In this document: positions 22,544 to 31,560 of the stretch, piece by piece
Layout of the letters: each line of letters begins with the position of its first letter
How positions within the stretch are numbered: the first letter of the stretch is position 1
Assembly (NCBI GenBank): GCA_031002005.1
Contig: CM061921.1
Location: 149,267,283-149,331,282, forward strand
Length of the DNA: 64,000 bases
Origin: Vandiemenella viatica
Lineage: Eukaryota > Arthropoda > Insecta > Orthoptera > Morabidae
Direction: 5' to 3'
Translations under genes and position numbers: made by a program
The notes under the pieces: model-generated
Databases searched by the model: none
Told to the model about the DNA's origin: nothing
What the model saw: the letters and a program-made list of their open reading frames with translations, nothing else

Positions 22544-22712
22544 CCCTTTTTTTCCTTCCGGTATTACGCCTCGTCGTCGTCGAGATCATTGGAGGTGGAA
22601 AAGGAGTGAGGGCAACGAATGGCTTTTTGAAGGAACCGTCGGAACCATCCCGTCATTCGCCCGAGTGATTCTGGAACGCCGGACGGATATATGAACCCGG
22701 GTCCTCCCGAAT
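22544..22712 (-). mobile_element. SINE1 copy with internal deletions
   Basis: 'tattacgcctcgtcgtcgtc', 'gaaggaacc', 'ggacggatatatgaacccgg' and 'gtcctcccgaatgcgctg'. The 'gggaaggaattcggccatgg' segment and the outer head are missing. Confidence 0.8.
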
Positions 22713-22984
22713 GCGCTGTCAGTATTCTGAATTACTGAAATTTTATGATTTCACACCTACGGTGATAATGAACGAAAAAACTGTGATATTACGTGTTACC
22801 CCGCACGTTTGAAGTGTTTCAGGGTTTCATATTTTTCGTATTCTACACTTTTCCAACAACTCTAGTGTCATCGGCTTTGCGTCGTTTGGCAGTTCATTCT
22901 TTCATCTGCTCCAAAAACAATCATTTAATAATAAATTGTGAAAAAAACCATTGCAGTAAATTTCCGTACTGCTCATAACAGGAA

Positions 22985-23680
22985 CCCTGCCAACCCAAAT
23001 ATTATTTTGAACAATCAGACTTTAGCAAACAAATCAGATTCATAATTTTTAGGTTCAAGGATTAAATCTGATCTTAAAAGAAATAGACATATTCAATATT
23101 TGAACTCTAAATTAAATCAAATCTGTTATGTATTACGTATCTTAAAATTAACCACTAGTAAACAAACTTTGAAAAATGCCATTTTCACTCACAAATAAAC
23201 TATGGAATTATATTCTGGGGGTTATCATTAGATGCACTAAGTACTTTCAAAATTCAGAAGAGAGCAATAAGAATAATGACAAATCACAAATCATGGGAAT
23301 CTTGTAGACCCTTATTTAAATATATGAATATTCTTCCACTACCAAGCATTTACATCTTTGAAACAATTATGTTTTTTGGAAATAATGTCATAGGTAAAAT
23401 GCAGCTCTTAAAACAAATAACGAGGTACATTATCATTTCACAAGGAAACAATCAGATTTGCATATTATGTACACAAAAACTAAAATGTATCAAAATGGAA
23501 CATTTCACATAGGGATTAAGCTTTTCAATAAATTATCGCATAATATAAAAGAAATTTTGAGAAGTTGTTGATGTCATACCTTCAATACCACTCCTTTTAC
23601 TCTGTAGAAGAATATTTGTATTGTATGAATTAATTTAATGTAAATAATGTAATGTAAATGTAAATAATTTAATGTAGATC
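22985..23680 (+). pseudogene. LINE (Jockey/CR1-like) C-terminal region
   Basis: Translation in shifting frames gives FLG, then RHIQYLNSKLNQICYVLR, MELYSGG and, in the ORF at 23276-23512, SWESCRPLFKYMNILPLPSI followed by YIFETIMFF. This is the region after the RT domain in Jockey/CR1-like elements (R-A-I-R-I-M...C-R-P-L-F...L-P-L-x-S-x-Y-I-x-E). Frameshifts and stops abound. It ends in a 'taatgtaaat' tandem tract near 23635-23680, a typical simple-repeat tail. Confidence 0.65.
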
Positions 23681-23689
23681 ATATTTTAT

Positions 23690-24240
23690 AATTGAAGTGT
23701 CTCATTTCATTATGTATGCGTACAGCCACTTTCATCTTTGAGTGCGATGAAATACTTCGTCCACCAACGTATTGGCGCCGCAATACAGAGAATATTTGTA
23801 AATATGTAGATGTATTTTTTTTTAACTGCTTTACGTCTCTCAACGGTGAGGTCTGTAGAGACGGGAAAGGATGGGGGCAAGGAATGGGAAGGAATTCGGC
23901 CATGGTCTTTTTAAGGAAGCATCCCGGCATTTGCCTGGAGTGATTTGGGAAACCATGGAAAACCCAAATCTGGATGCCCGGACGGGGATTCGAACCGCCG
24001 TCCTCCCGTGTGCGAGGCCAGAACGCTATCCGTTACACCACCATGCTCGGTATGTAGATGTAGATTTGGATCACAATAACAGGAAGATCAGAGACATTAG
24101 ATGCTTTACTGATGCTTATATGAATTCTTTCTTTCTTCGAGCTATTCGGGATTGGAATGAATAGTGTTAGTTTTGGCACAAAGCACCCTCTGGCGAAAAA
24201 AATTTTGTGAATTGCAGAGTTTAGATGTAGATATTGATGG
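23690..24240 (+). mobile_element. LINE 3' end interrupted by a SINE
   Basis: Left part 23690-23814 and right part 24051-24240 belong together: the right part encodes RDIRCFTDAYMNSFFLRAIRDWNE and then runs into 'aaagcaccctctggc' and 'gaattgcagagtttagatgtag'. That tail is the plus-strand counterpart of 44880-44940 ('ctctgcaattcacaaacatt', 'gcagagggtgctaagc'). A SINE1 copy lies between, with duplicated target. Confidence 0.6.
23815..24050 (-). mobile_element. SINE1 copy inserted in a LINE, with 12-bp duplication
   Basis: Flanked by TATGTAGATGTA at 23803-23814 and 24051-24062. It has the same subtype signs as 13729-13980: 'gctttacgtctctcaacgg' and head 'ccgttacaccaccatgctcgg'. It is well preserved, so this is one of the younger insertions in the window. 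Confidence 0.95.
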
Positions 24241-25270
24241 CACGATTTCCCATTACCAGTTATCTACATTTTTTCCTATTTTTTTTCCGTGTATTGTCCT
24301 CGTGTTTGATTTCTATGCACGACAATTTTGCTTCACTCAATCTGCGGTTACCAAGTTGCTATTCTATAGTTGTCGCTCTAATTTAAAGTCACATTACCTG
24401 ATACCTAAATGTGACGTCAGCACATCGCTGAATAGCAGCGGAACGACACAACATTTCATAGCTATTCAAAAGTAGTTTCTCTTAAAAATTGGTAACAGAA
24501 AACAGATAATCACACCATTACCCAAATCAAGGTTATAACGGAAGTCATCTTTTCGAATGCGAATGTTCCATGCTTATTAAAATCTAAATAATTACAAATT
24601 TATTTTTCCATTTTATCAAAAATAACGTAAAATCAAAATAGGTATATTTTTTACGCCAAATTCTTCATTTTTTCCATCAGTAAATTCTATTTCCATACAA
24701 TACTGCCACATTTATTTATTTTTGCCTATTCTTTCAACAATAAAAAGCGTGGTATGATTTCACAAATGAATTAAATAATTTAAATAACTGCTCACGCGTC
24801 TAAAAAACAGTCTTTTTCATATGAACTTTGAGTTCGCTACTCGACTAATTCAAGCGTCAAGCACAAGGCCACACCACCACACATCTCCGTGTTCGCCCCC
24901 CGCCTTTCCACAGCTCTTTTGGTGCATTCACAGTACAACTTGTAGGACCTACGTTGATCCGATTTTCAATAAAGAACTCTTGATGAGCCGTGAAAGGGGT
25001 TACAGGACTACATGCAGAACGTGTTGGATGTTGTTGGACATCCAAACAACCAACACGGGTCCCTTCTGTCCGACAATCTATGGCGTTGGATCATGATTGG
25101 AGGAAACATCCTTCGGGTGTGCGATAAGGACACATGGTGTGGCGCGAGAAAGTACGTATTTGCGTGAACGGGTGAGCGCATCCTATGATAGTTCTAGACG
25201 GATGTCCTGTAAGTTGGACCGTGAATAAGCCGCTTTACTTTACACGCAAGTTCAAACTTGTAAAAAAGGT
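24241..25270. other. no gene or repeat recognised (intron)
   Basis: Overlapping frames on opposite strands at 24821-25096 have no known signature. Confidence 0.4.
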
Positions 25271-26859
25271 AGGGGACATCCATAAATTACGTAAGGTGTT
25301 TTTCCGGATTTCTGCCCCCTCCCTTTCTGGTGAGATCTGGCTCGTGAGAACCCCCCCCCCTCCCCCTAGTAATTGCCCTCGTAACTTGTGGAGACTTTTT
25401 TTTAAGGTCACAACCCCACTTTTATACGAAATACCCTTTAAAATCGACTATCGCGCAATTTGTAGACTTTTTTCTTTTAGCTCTACGGTATGTAGCGGTA
25501 GGTGCCGGGAGGGAGGTAAGGGTGAAAACCTTATACTTCTTTTTATAATTCAAAGAAACCCTAGGCTGCTAATTTATTGGGTACTCATAATGGCGTACAG
25601 GCGAGGCTTATTTATCTATAACATTAACACATTGAAATATTAACAAAAGGAACTAAGCAAAGCCTCTTCTTACAATCGCCAACATATTAATAAACAAATA
25701 AAGCATTACAACACCACCACATTTTTAATTGATCGTGAAGCAAAATTTCCAACATTAATAAGCAACAAGAAAGCTTCCCACTTGGTTTTTAAATGAAAGT
25801 TCCCTTCACAGTGATCGGGGACCGTAAATCAAATACGGTATTGACATTAACTGTACCCGGGTGCCAGGATAATTTAAATTATCCACAAAGTGTGGCTTTA
25901 AGAAAGTCTGCCCCAGCTAGCTCGATATTTGGTAGGAGCGAGAACTCAATCATTCAGAGGTCGTTACAGGGCTATACCCAATGACCGAATGAAAGTACCA
26001 CACTGCACTGTAGAAATATTACCGTGACGGCGATGTATTTCCCGCGACGGCGGAATTACTATAGTCCCTTGGCTATAGCAGACAATGCACCACGTCCTTC
26101 AGTCAGCGTACTGGATGAATACACAGCGACTTCACTGTACAGGACGCTCGTATCGACCCTCATGTTCGATGCCAAGACGGAGCGATCTCCAACCTCGGAA
26201 GATCCGCTCCTTCCAGTCTGAAGACTCGGCGTCGAGTGCTCTCCAGCGTCCGCCGGAAAAGCCTCCTCCCGTCGCTCGTGGTTCACATCGAGCAAAAATA
26301 CACTCCCATTACAAAATGCAGAGGATAGTCTGTCGTTGATTGGTTCTGCCGTTTTAGGCTCCTCCTACCGGCTGTGACGATAGGCGAACATTGTCTTTCG
26401 AGATTCGTGCGAACTCGGCTAGCCTCGTACTTATTCGTCAACTGTGACCTCCAAACTGCCCGCTCGGGGACCTGGGATGGGATACGAGCATTCACCCCAG
26501 TGTGCAGTTTCCCAGAGCTGAGGGATCATATGCTTGACCAAATCCGTTAGAAAGGGTGGCTGCATTGTTCGCTCGCCGCCTGTCTGGCGGGACGAACTGG
26601 TGCGGCTACCTGGGAGGTCCCACAAACACTGACAAGCCTCTCCGATAATTCCTTTCTTATTCTTTTTTATATATAAAAATATACAAAAATTATATATGTA
26701 TATAAAAATGTACCGAATGACCCATATGTGGTCATTCTGTTAAAGTACAAACAATTTTTCGCATAACCTCAAGTGAGATTTCCGTAGACCCCCCCCTCCT
26801 CTTTGCGAGATTTCGCCGGACCCCCCTATTTCATTTCACGTAATTTATGGATGCCCCCT
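25271..26859. mobile_element. MITE family B, composite 1.6 kb element
   Basis: The left end GGGGACATCCATAAATTACG and the complement of the right end (GGGGGCATCCATAAATTACG) are inverted. Just inside the left end, 'ggtgtttttccgga' and a C-run match the copy at 34572. The interior contains a GC-rich block (26020-26640) with no recognised ORF, perhaps a separate insertion such as a solo LTR, though I cannot define its ends. No matching 3-bp duplication is visible. Confidence 0.6.
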
Positions 26860-27223
26860 TAGCTAAGCGATGGTGGGCATAATCTCGCATAAAGAAAGAA
26901 AAAAAAACCACTATATGTGTCAATGTAAACAAAACATCTGCTATACATCCGCAATAAATATTTCGGATGCAAACGCGGAAGTAGGATTTTATGCGAAAGT
27001 TCCGCACTCGCGAATGCGGAGTTCCGTTACATCCATAATCCAAACATACCTTTCTTCGTCTACTTCCTAGCACTTTTTCTGCTGTTGCAGGATCGGCATT
27101 TTCGGGATGCGGCTTGTTGTGAATTGGCCGGCTTGTCGCTATGCTTGACGCCTTACGGGCCATCTCCCTGCGAAACTTGTAACTATGATCTGTATGACTT
27201 AAGTATATTTTTGTTCGTGTAAC

Positions 27224-27297
27224 GTACACACTAGGCAAATCACGGCCAACGAACGGTGACCAACCGGTTCATCGGGCGAGATTTGCTTAGTGTGTAC
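27224..27297. repeat. 74-bp inverted repeat followed by partial direct copy
   Basis: GTACACACTAGGCAAATC (27224-27241) is inverted at 27280-27297 with one mismatch. The part 'aggcaaatcacggccaacgaa' is repeated directly just outside as 'aggcaaatcgcagccaacgaa' (27301-27321), and 'gccaacgaatccgttggc' there is itself a hairpin. It looks like the remains of a foldback MITE. Confidence 0.55.
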
Positions 27298-27425
27298 AGG
27301 AGGCAAATCGCAGCCAACGAATCCGTTGGCCTTGGATGCGTATCTGGCTACTGGCGGTAACATCAAAGGGTTGGCGCTGGTTTTGCCTTTGGACATCCTC
27401 CTGGTGTGGACGTCGAACCAACGTT

Positions 27426-27493
<68 letters not shown>
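27426..27493 (+). repeat. (GT)n microsatellite
   Basis: About 34 uninterrupted GT dinucleotides. The Val/Cys and Thr/His repeat frames across it are artefacts. Confidence 0.98.
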
Positions 27494-27494
<1 letters not shown>

Positions 27495-28139
27495 AGAATG
27501 GAGTAGAATAATGAGACCGCATTAAAGCTGATCAATTTTTATCATGAGCGGGAATGTTTATGAGACCCTACTAACTGTGAATACAAAAACAAATTGAATA
27601 GATTAGGCACTTGGAGGGATATAAGTGAACTTTTAGAAGTTAATGTGATAGATGCGAAAAAGAAAATTGAATCTTTGTTGACATCTTTTCACCGTGAAAG
27701 ACGAAGAGAATAAATCAAATGCAAAACTGGCAGTGGTGTTGATGAAGTGTACAAATCAACATAGTTTGCTTTTAGCAGTACTTCATGCAGGATAAATTCG
27801 CAATAATAATAATAAAAACATAAAACAGTGAACACCGTAATCCTTCCTACTTCTGAAAAGAGTTCATCGACCAGCGTCGTTTCTTCTTTTTCTTATCAGC
27901 TTTTTGTAGTAAAATAAAGGCTGCACATGCAACAATGGAATTCTCTTCTTCCCACATAATCTCGGCTGGTTGAATTGTAATTAAAACGTCACTTATTACT
28001 TTATAATATAAAACGCTAGCAACTTTTACGAGGTTTCAGAGTCAACTGCGACTTCTCATGGCGCCAACCCCTTCGTTTGATGAGGATGAGAGACCAATGC
28101 CTTGGCGACCAACATTGGCCCCAACACGTTGGCTGTCGT
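27494..28139. other. no gene or repeat recognised (intron)
   Basis: AT-rich, no long frame. Confidence 0.4.
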
Positions 28140-28237
28140 TCATTGACCTTATTGCATAGTTCATGAGGTGGAAATTGGGGACCGTTACGGCATTCGCCGT
28201 GGTAACTGCGGAAAACCGCAGTAATACACTCGTACAT
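28140..28237 (-). mobile_element. SINE2 body fragment
   Basis: On the minus strand 'ttactgcggttttccgcagt', then 'ggcgaatgccgtaacgg', matches 56750-56820 ('ttacgcggttttctgcagta', 'gcgaatgctgggacg') and, inverted, 36140-36200. Only the conserved body is present. Confidence 0.5.
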
Positions 28238-28705
28238 TCTTTAATACGAAGATAAGAAAAATCGGGGAGAGTACCAGTGTTTTTTTGAGCGGAGCTCTTT
28301 TTGTGGTTTCAGTTGCTGTGCGGAATCAGCCATCGAACAATGGTAATGCACCGAATATTGTGTTATGTTTTCGTGGACACTGCATACTGTTTGTACCCAT
28401 AAGTGGCCCTGTAGTTAACACTACAGAGATTTGCTCAAAATAAGACCTGTCGGCGCAGCAACAGTAAAAAAAATTACTTTTCTTTTGAAGCTCATGTTTT
28501 CCGTTTTGATTTAATTAAATGTCTTTTTTTAGTCTTTTTGTGGGAATTTTATCTCTTTTTTATAATTATAGTTATTTTGTCATTTTGGTGTTAATGTTAA
28601 TATGAGGGTAAAATAAATTTTTTCAGATATTCAGTGTCCTCAAACAATAAAATTTTATTGTATTAAATTTTCCATGATCTAAAATTTTAGTTTACAAATC
28701 AACCC
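28238..28705. other. no gene or repeat recognised (intron)
   Basis: AT-rich sequence without features that I can name. Confidence 0.4.
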
Positions 28706-29052
28706 TTGCTTGAAGATTTCTCGGGCGTGCAGCCGGGTCAATTGATCGCAGATTACCAAAGCCGAGGCACTGTGATCGACAGAGGTGGCGTACAAACTGA
28801 TGGTCACTGCTCGACGCGCTGCAACGCACCACCCCCACCACCGCTATCGGAGCGCCGCGGCGGGAGTGGGAGGGCGGGGTCGGAGGGTATAAATAACGAC
28901 GCCCTCGGAGCAGACCAGCAGTCGCGTCCTGGACTGCGCTCCTCACGCCGACCAGTGGATACTACCTGAAGATGATGGCATGCTACGCCATCGAAAATTC
29001 GTACATCTGCGATCAATTGACTCGGCTGCACGCCCGAGAAATCTTCAAGCAA
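28706..29052 (+). repeat. inverted-repeat cassette with inner hairpin and TATA box
   Basis: Arms of 48 bases (28706-28753 and 29005-29052) match at all but one position. Between them lies a GC- and CpG-rich segment with a TATA box ('gggtataaataac', 28886-28898). This is followed by 'cagaccagcagtcgcg' and 'tcctggactgcg', which form a small stem, and then 'ctgaagatgatggcatgctacgccatcgaaaa', in which 'gatggc' and 'gccatc' pair. The segment from about 28937 to the right end is repeated at 7497-7613. No ORF of a known family is present. It could be a foldback MITE or the terminal module of a larger retroelement. Confidence 0.75.
28886..28898 (+). promoter_or_regulatory. TATA box-like site inside the cassette
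   Basis: 'GGGTATAAATAAC' sits in a GC-rich setting, which makes a chance match less likely than in the AT-rich surroundings. About 30 bases downstream is 'gcagaccagcagtc', a plausible initiator area. Whether it drives transcription is unknown. Confidence 0.4.
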
Positions 29053-29313
29053 CAGATCCACTGGGAAAACATACGATTACAAAACAACAGTATATAAAAA
29101 AGATTATTCAATAAATTGATAAGAATAATTATTGTAAGACCGGTAGGTATTACACTGCACAAAAACGCAATCAGAATGGCTGGTACGGACTCAGTCATGC
29201 CCTGCAGTATCCCCCCGATCCACGCTTAGCACGCTGAACAACACTGGCGGTCTACACAAATATTCCTTCAATCCTAAAACGAAATGTCTCTCATCTGACA
29301 GGTATCTTCCTTA

Positions 29314-29667
29314 AACCGCGTTCCCACGATCTCTTGTAACGGAGGCGGGACGGGATGGGACCTCATTAACCGAAGTGTAGGGACGAGCGCACGCCGCAGG
29401 ACAGCCCTAGATTACCTCGCCGCCACCTCCCCACCACGTTGCCAAGTGTCGTTTGGCACAGAGCACTTTACAGCAACAGAAGGGGTGCATACCGCTGCTG
29501 CAAACCGATAACAACAGCGCACCTCTACACACGCCTGTGATGTTTACCGACACAGAGTGGGTAGCTGCGTCTCATCTCCGCTAGCAGAGGCGGCCTTGTT
29601 CCCATGGCGTGTTGTTGAGTATTCGTCCCGTCCCGCCTCCGTTACAAGAGATCGTGGAAACGCGGCT
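29314..29667 (+). mobile_element. MITE family C, complete copy
   Basis: Ends AACCGCGTTCCCACGATC and the complement of AGCCGCGTTTCCACGATC continue as long inverted repeats ('tcttgtaacggaggcgggac' on both sides). TTA flanks both ends (29311-29313 and 29668-29670). It is 354 bases, GC-rich and non-coding. A second copy lies inverted at 40860-41192. The 3-bp duplication fits PIF/Harbinger. Confidence 0.88.
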
Positions 29668-29770
29668 TTACAGAGCCGAAAATTTTGGAGTGCTATTTGT
29701 AATTATGAAATGTGTCGTATGAAGTCCGTGAGTTGGTAATGGTAGGGTGTATTTTGCTTTTGTGTGACAG

Positions 29771-29991
29771 GCACGTCGAGCCGAGGATGCGCGTCCTCTC
29801 AGACAGCGTGGGGGTGGCGGGTGCCTGTGGGTTGCTATCCACCGGGTATGGAGGGTTCCCGCGTCCTGCACTTCTGTTTCTGCGACACCGACCTCTGCAA
29901 CACAGCTTCACCACTGCACATCTCTCGCTGGAGCCCCCTACACGTCGCTCTCTGTGTCTCTGCTTTGTTTACTTACTCAACAAACTCATAA
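29771..29991 (+). CDS. Ly6/uPAR-domain protein, terminal exon
   Basis: The acceptor 'tgtgtgacag' ends at 29770. Two bases complete a Gly codon with the G left by the exon at 17371, then TSSRGCASSQTAWG, PVGCYPPGMEGS and FCFCDTDLCN supply cysteines 6-10 of the LU domain. The end has the family's hallmark C-x-C-x4-x-C-N. After CN comes a short linker and a moderately hydrophobic tail (PLHVALCVSALFTYSTNS), then TAA at 29989-29991. The tail fits a GPI-attachment signal, with the cleavage residue probably among N-T-A-S. Joined to the upstream exon, the mature domain is about 90 residues, normal for insect Ly6 proteins. The MITE C copy ends only about 100 bases upstream of the acceptor. Confidence 0.87.
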
Positions 29992-30238
29992 TTATACTGT
30001 ATCAACATTGGTTTATAACGAATAGAACTTGAGTGAATTCCGATTTGCGTGAAGCAATAGACTGTAAACTAAGGTAAACCTCTTGATCCTAGATTTAGTA
30101 CATCGTCACTGTAATGTTTAAAAGTTAATTACTCAAAGATTAACTAAAAAATGGTTTTAAAACCGTATTCTTTTATTTCAATACAGAGCCTAATAATATC
30201 ATCCTTTACGTACCTGTCTATATGATTTATTTTTATGA

Positions 30239-30244
30239 AATAAA
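30239..30244 (+). terminator. polyadenylation signal AATAAA of the Ly6-type gene (candidate)
   Basis: A canonical AATAAA about 250 bases after the stop codon on the same strand. Such hexamers are common in AT-rich DNA, so position is the main argument. Confidence 0.45.
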
Positions 30245-30298
30245 AAAGAATTGTTACTGAAACTGTTAATCTATTATATATAAAAGATATGTTTTACT

Positions 30299-30765
30299 GT
30301 CACGAGCCATTTATCTACCTTCATATCAAACCGAAATCGATAAATGATATATGATTTTAAAAATTAAGGCCTCCGCTTTGATAAGATCATTTTTTTTGTG
30401 GATGAAACCCTTAAAGGGCAAAAGTATCATTATTCCACACACTTGATTTTTGTCACGAGACATTAATCTCCCTTGATACCTAACCGTAATCTATAACTGA
30501 TGTATCATTTTAAAGATTGTCTTGGATTTGTTCTCATAGTATTCTAAGAAAGGTATTTTTTTCAGAATTTGACCCTTATAGGGCGAAAGTATCATTATTT
30601 CTCAAATGTGTTTTTTGTCACGAGCCATTTATCTCCCTTCATACCTAATCGTAATCGATAATTGAGGTATCATTTTAAAGATTAAGGTTTACGCTTCGAT
30701 CTCATGATATTTTAAGAAAGTTTTTTTTTTTTCAGAATTTGTGCCTTAAAGGGCAAAAGTATTAA
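30299..30765. repeat. three tandem repeats of about 155-165 bp
   Basis: Units begin at 30299, 30452 and 30617, each with 'gtcacgag-cattaatct-ccttcata'. Each then carries 'gataa-tgatgtatcatttt', 'aagattaag', 'cagaatttg' and 'ccttaaagggcaaaagtat'. Units 2 and 3 are closest to each other. It looks like a short satellite-type array or a tandem sub-repeat from a mobile element. Confidence 0.8.
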
Positions 30766-30993
30766 TTTTCAAGGTCGCATGTATGAGAAAGTTCAGATCC
30801 ACGCCACTAGGCTTCTCTAGCGTCGATAAAGGTTGATTGCGTTACAGCTAGATGGCAGCAGCACATATCACAGAGAGATACTGTGTGTATTCTGTTCAGC
30901 TTAGTTGTATTTTGGTGAGGTCTGTGATAGTTTGGCTGCGAGGTATGAGATAGGTTCAGGTGTTTACGTCAAAGTAGAGAGCTGCAGAATAAC

Positions 30994-31208
30994 GTACACA
31001 CTTTGACAATAAATTTGGCCGCCGCTGAAAAATTCTATCACTCTTATTTTGCACAATCTGACATCAATGTCATCCTAAGAAACAGTAACGCAATACTGGC
31101 TTGCCAATATGCACTACTGTTTCCTGGGATGACATTGATGTCAGATTGTGCAAAATAAGAGTGATAGAATTTTTCAGTGGCGGCCAAATTTATTGTCAAA
31201 GTGTGTAC
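30994..31208. repeat. 215-bp foldback with almost perfect 95-base arms
   Basis: The left arm starts GTACACACTTTGACAATAAA and the right arm is its complement, with only a few mismatches out to the central 'acgcaatactggcttgccaat' loop. No target duplication is obvious. It would form a long hairpin if transcribed. No coding capacity. Confidence 0.9.
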
Positions 31209-31384
31209 ATCAGGTAAAATCAGAAAGATATTGTTACAAATGAGCCGGTTCTACTTTAAACCTGCTAGTAACTACCAACCTCACTATATATCGTATTTTA
31301 TTTGCGAAATTATCGCACGATTCAGTGTTTTGGTAGACAACTGCTATATAAACATTGTATTTGCGTAATTTTCCCACGGGGCCA

Positions 31385-31560
31385 TCCAATACTATTATAA
31401 ATCTTCATGCGGTCAGCGTCTGTCTGTACCTTTGTCCAGGCATCACGAAAAAACTACGGAACCAATTTGGATGGGGTTTCTACAGTTTGAAACCTTATGG
31501 GATGGCTTAAAATCTGCGCTACGTTATGAGTTCGAGTGACCGGGGAACGGAGAAAGCAAT
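31385..31560 (+). mobile_element. possible Helitron 5' end
   Basis: 'A|TCCAATACTATTATAAATCT' followed by 'gcgtctgtctgtacctttgt', 'ggaaccaatttggatggg' and 'ttgaaaccttatgggatgg' has the wording of Helitron-type left ends (TC start, inserted after A, then G/T-rich text and 'aaaaactacggaaccaatttg'). No Rep/helicase ORF and no CTRR end with hairpin were identified downstream. Confidence 0.45.

Larger units (their letters stand above)
17372..29770 (+). other. intron of the Ly6-type gene, about 12.4 kb
   Basis: Starts GTAAGC and ends 'ttttgtgtgacag'. It contains MITE A copies, five SINE1-type copies or fragments, a LINE tail and a minus-strand LINE fragment, a MITE B element, a GT microsatellite, a SINE2 fragment, the TATA-containing inverted-repeat cassette and a MITE C copy. 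No other exon with LU-type cysteine spacing was seen, and none is needed because the cysteine set is complete. Confidence 0.75.

Noticed and set aside
26059..26625. Several ORFs in the GC-rich block at 26 kb
   Set aside because: Frames on both strands are open only because of base composition, and none has a recognised domain.
27287..27535. ORFs with Thr-His or Val-Cys repeats
   Set aside because: Translation of the GT microsatellite.
28692..29061. ORFs on both strands across the 28.7 kb cassette
   Set aside because: Each crosses the inverted arms and gives mirror-related peptides. No codon signal.
27426..30765. CRISPR-like array
   Set aside because: The repeats are a microsatellite and a long-unit tandem array, and the DNA is clearly eukaryotic.
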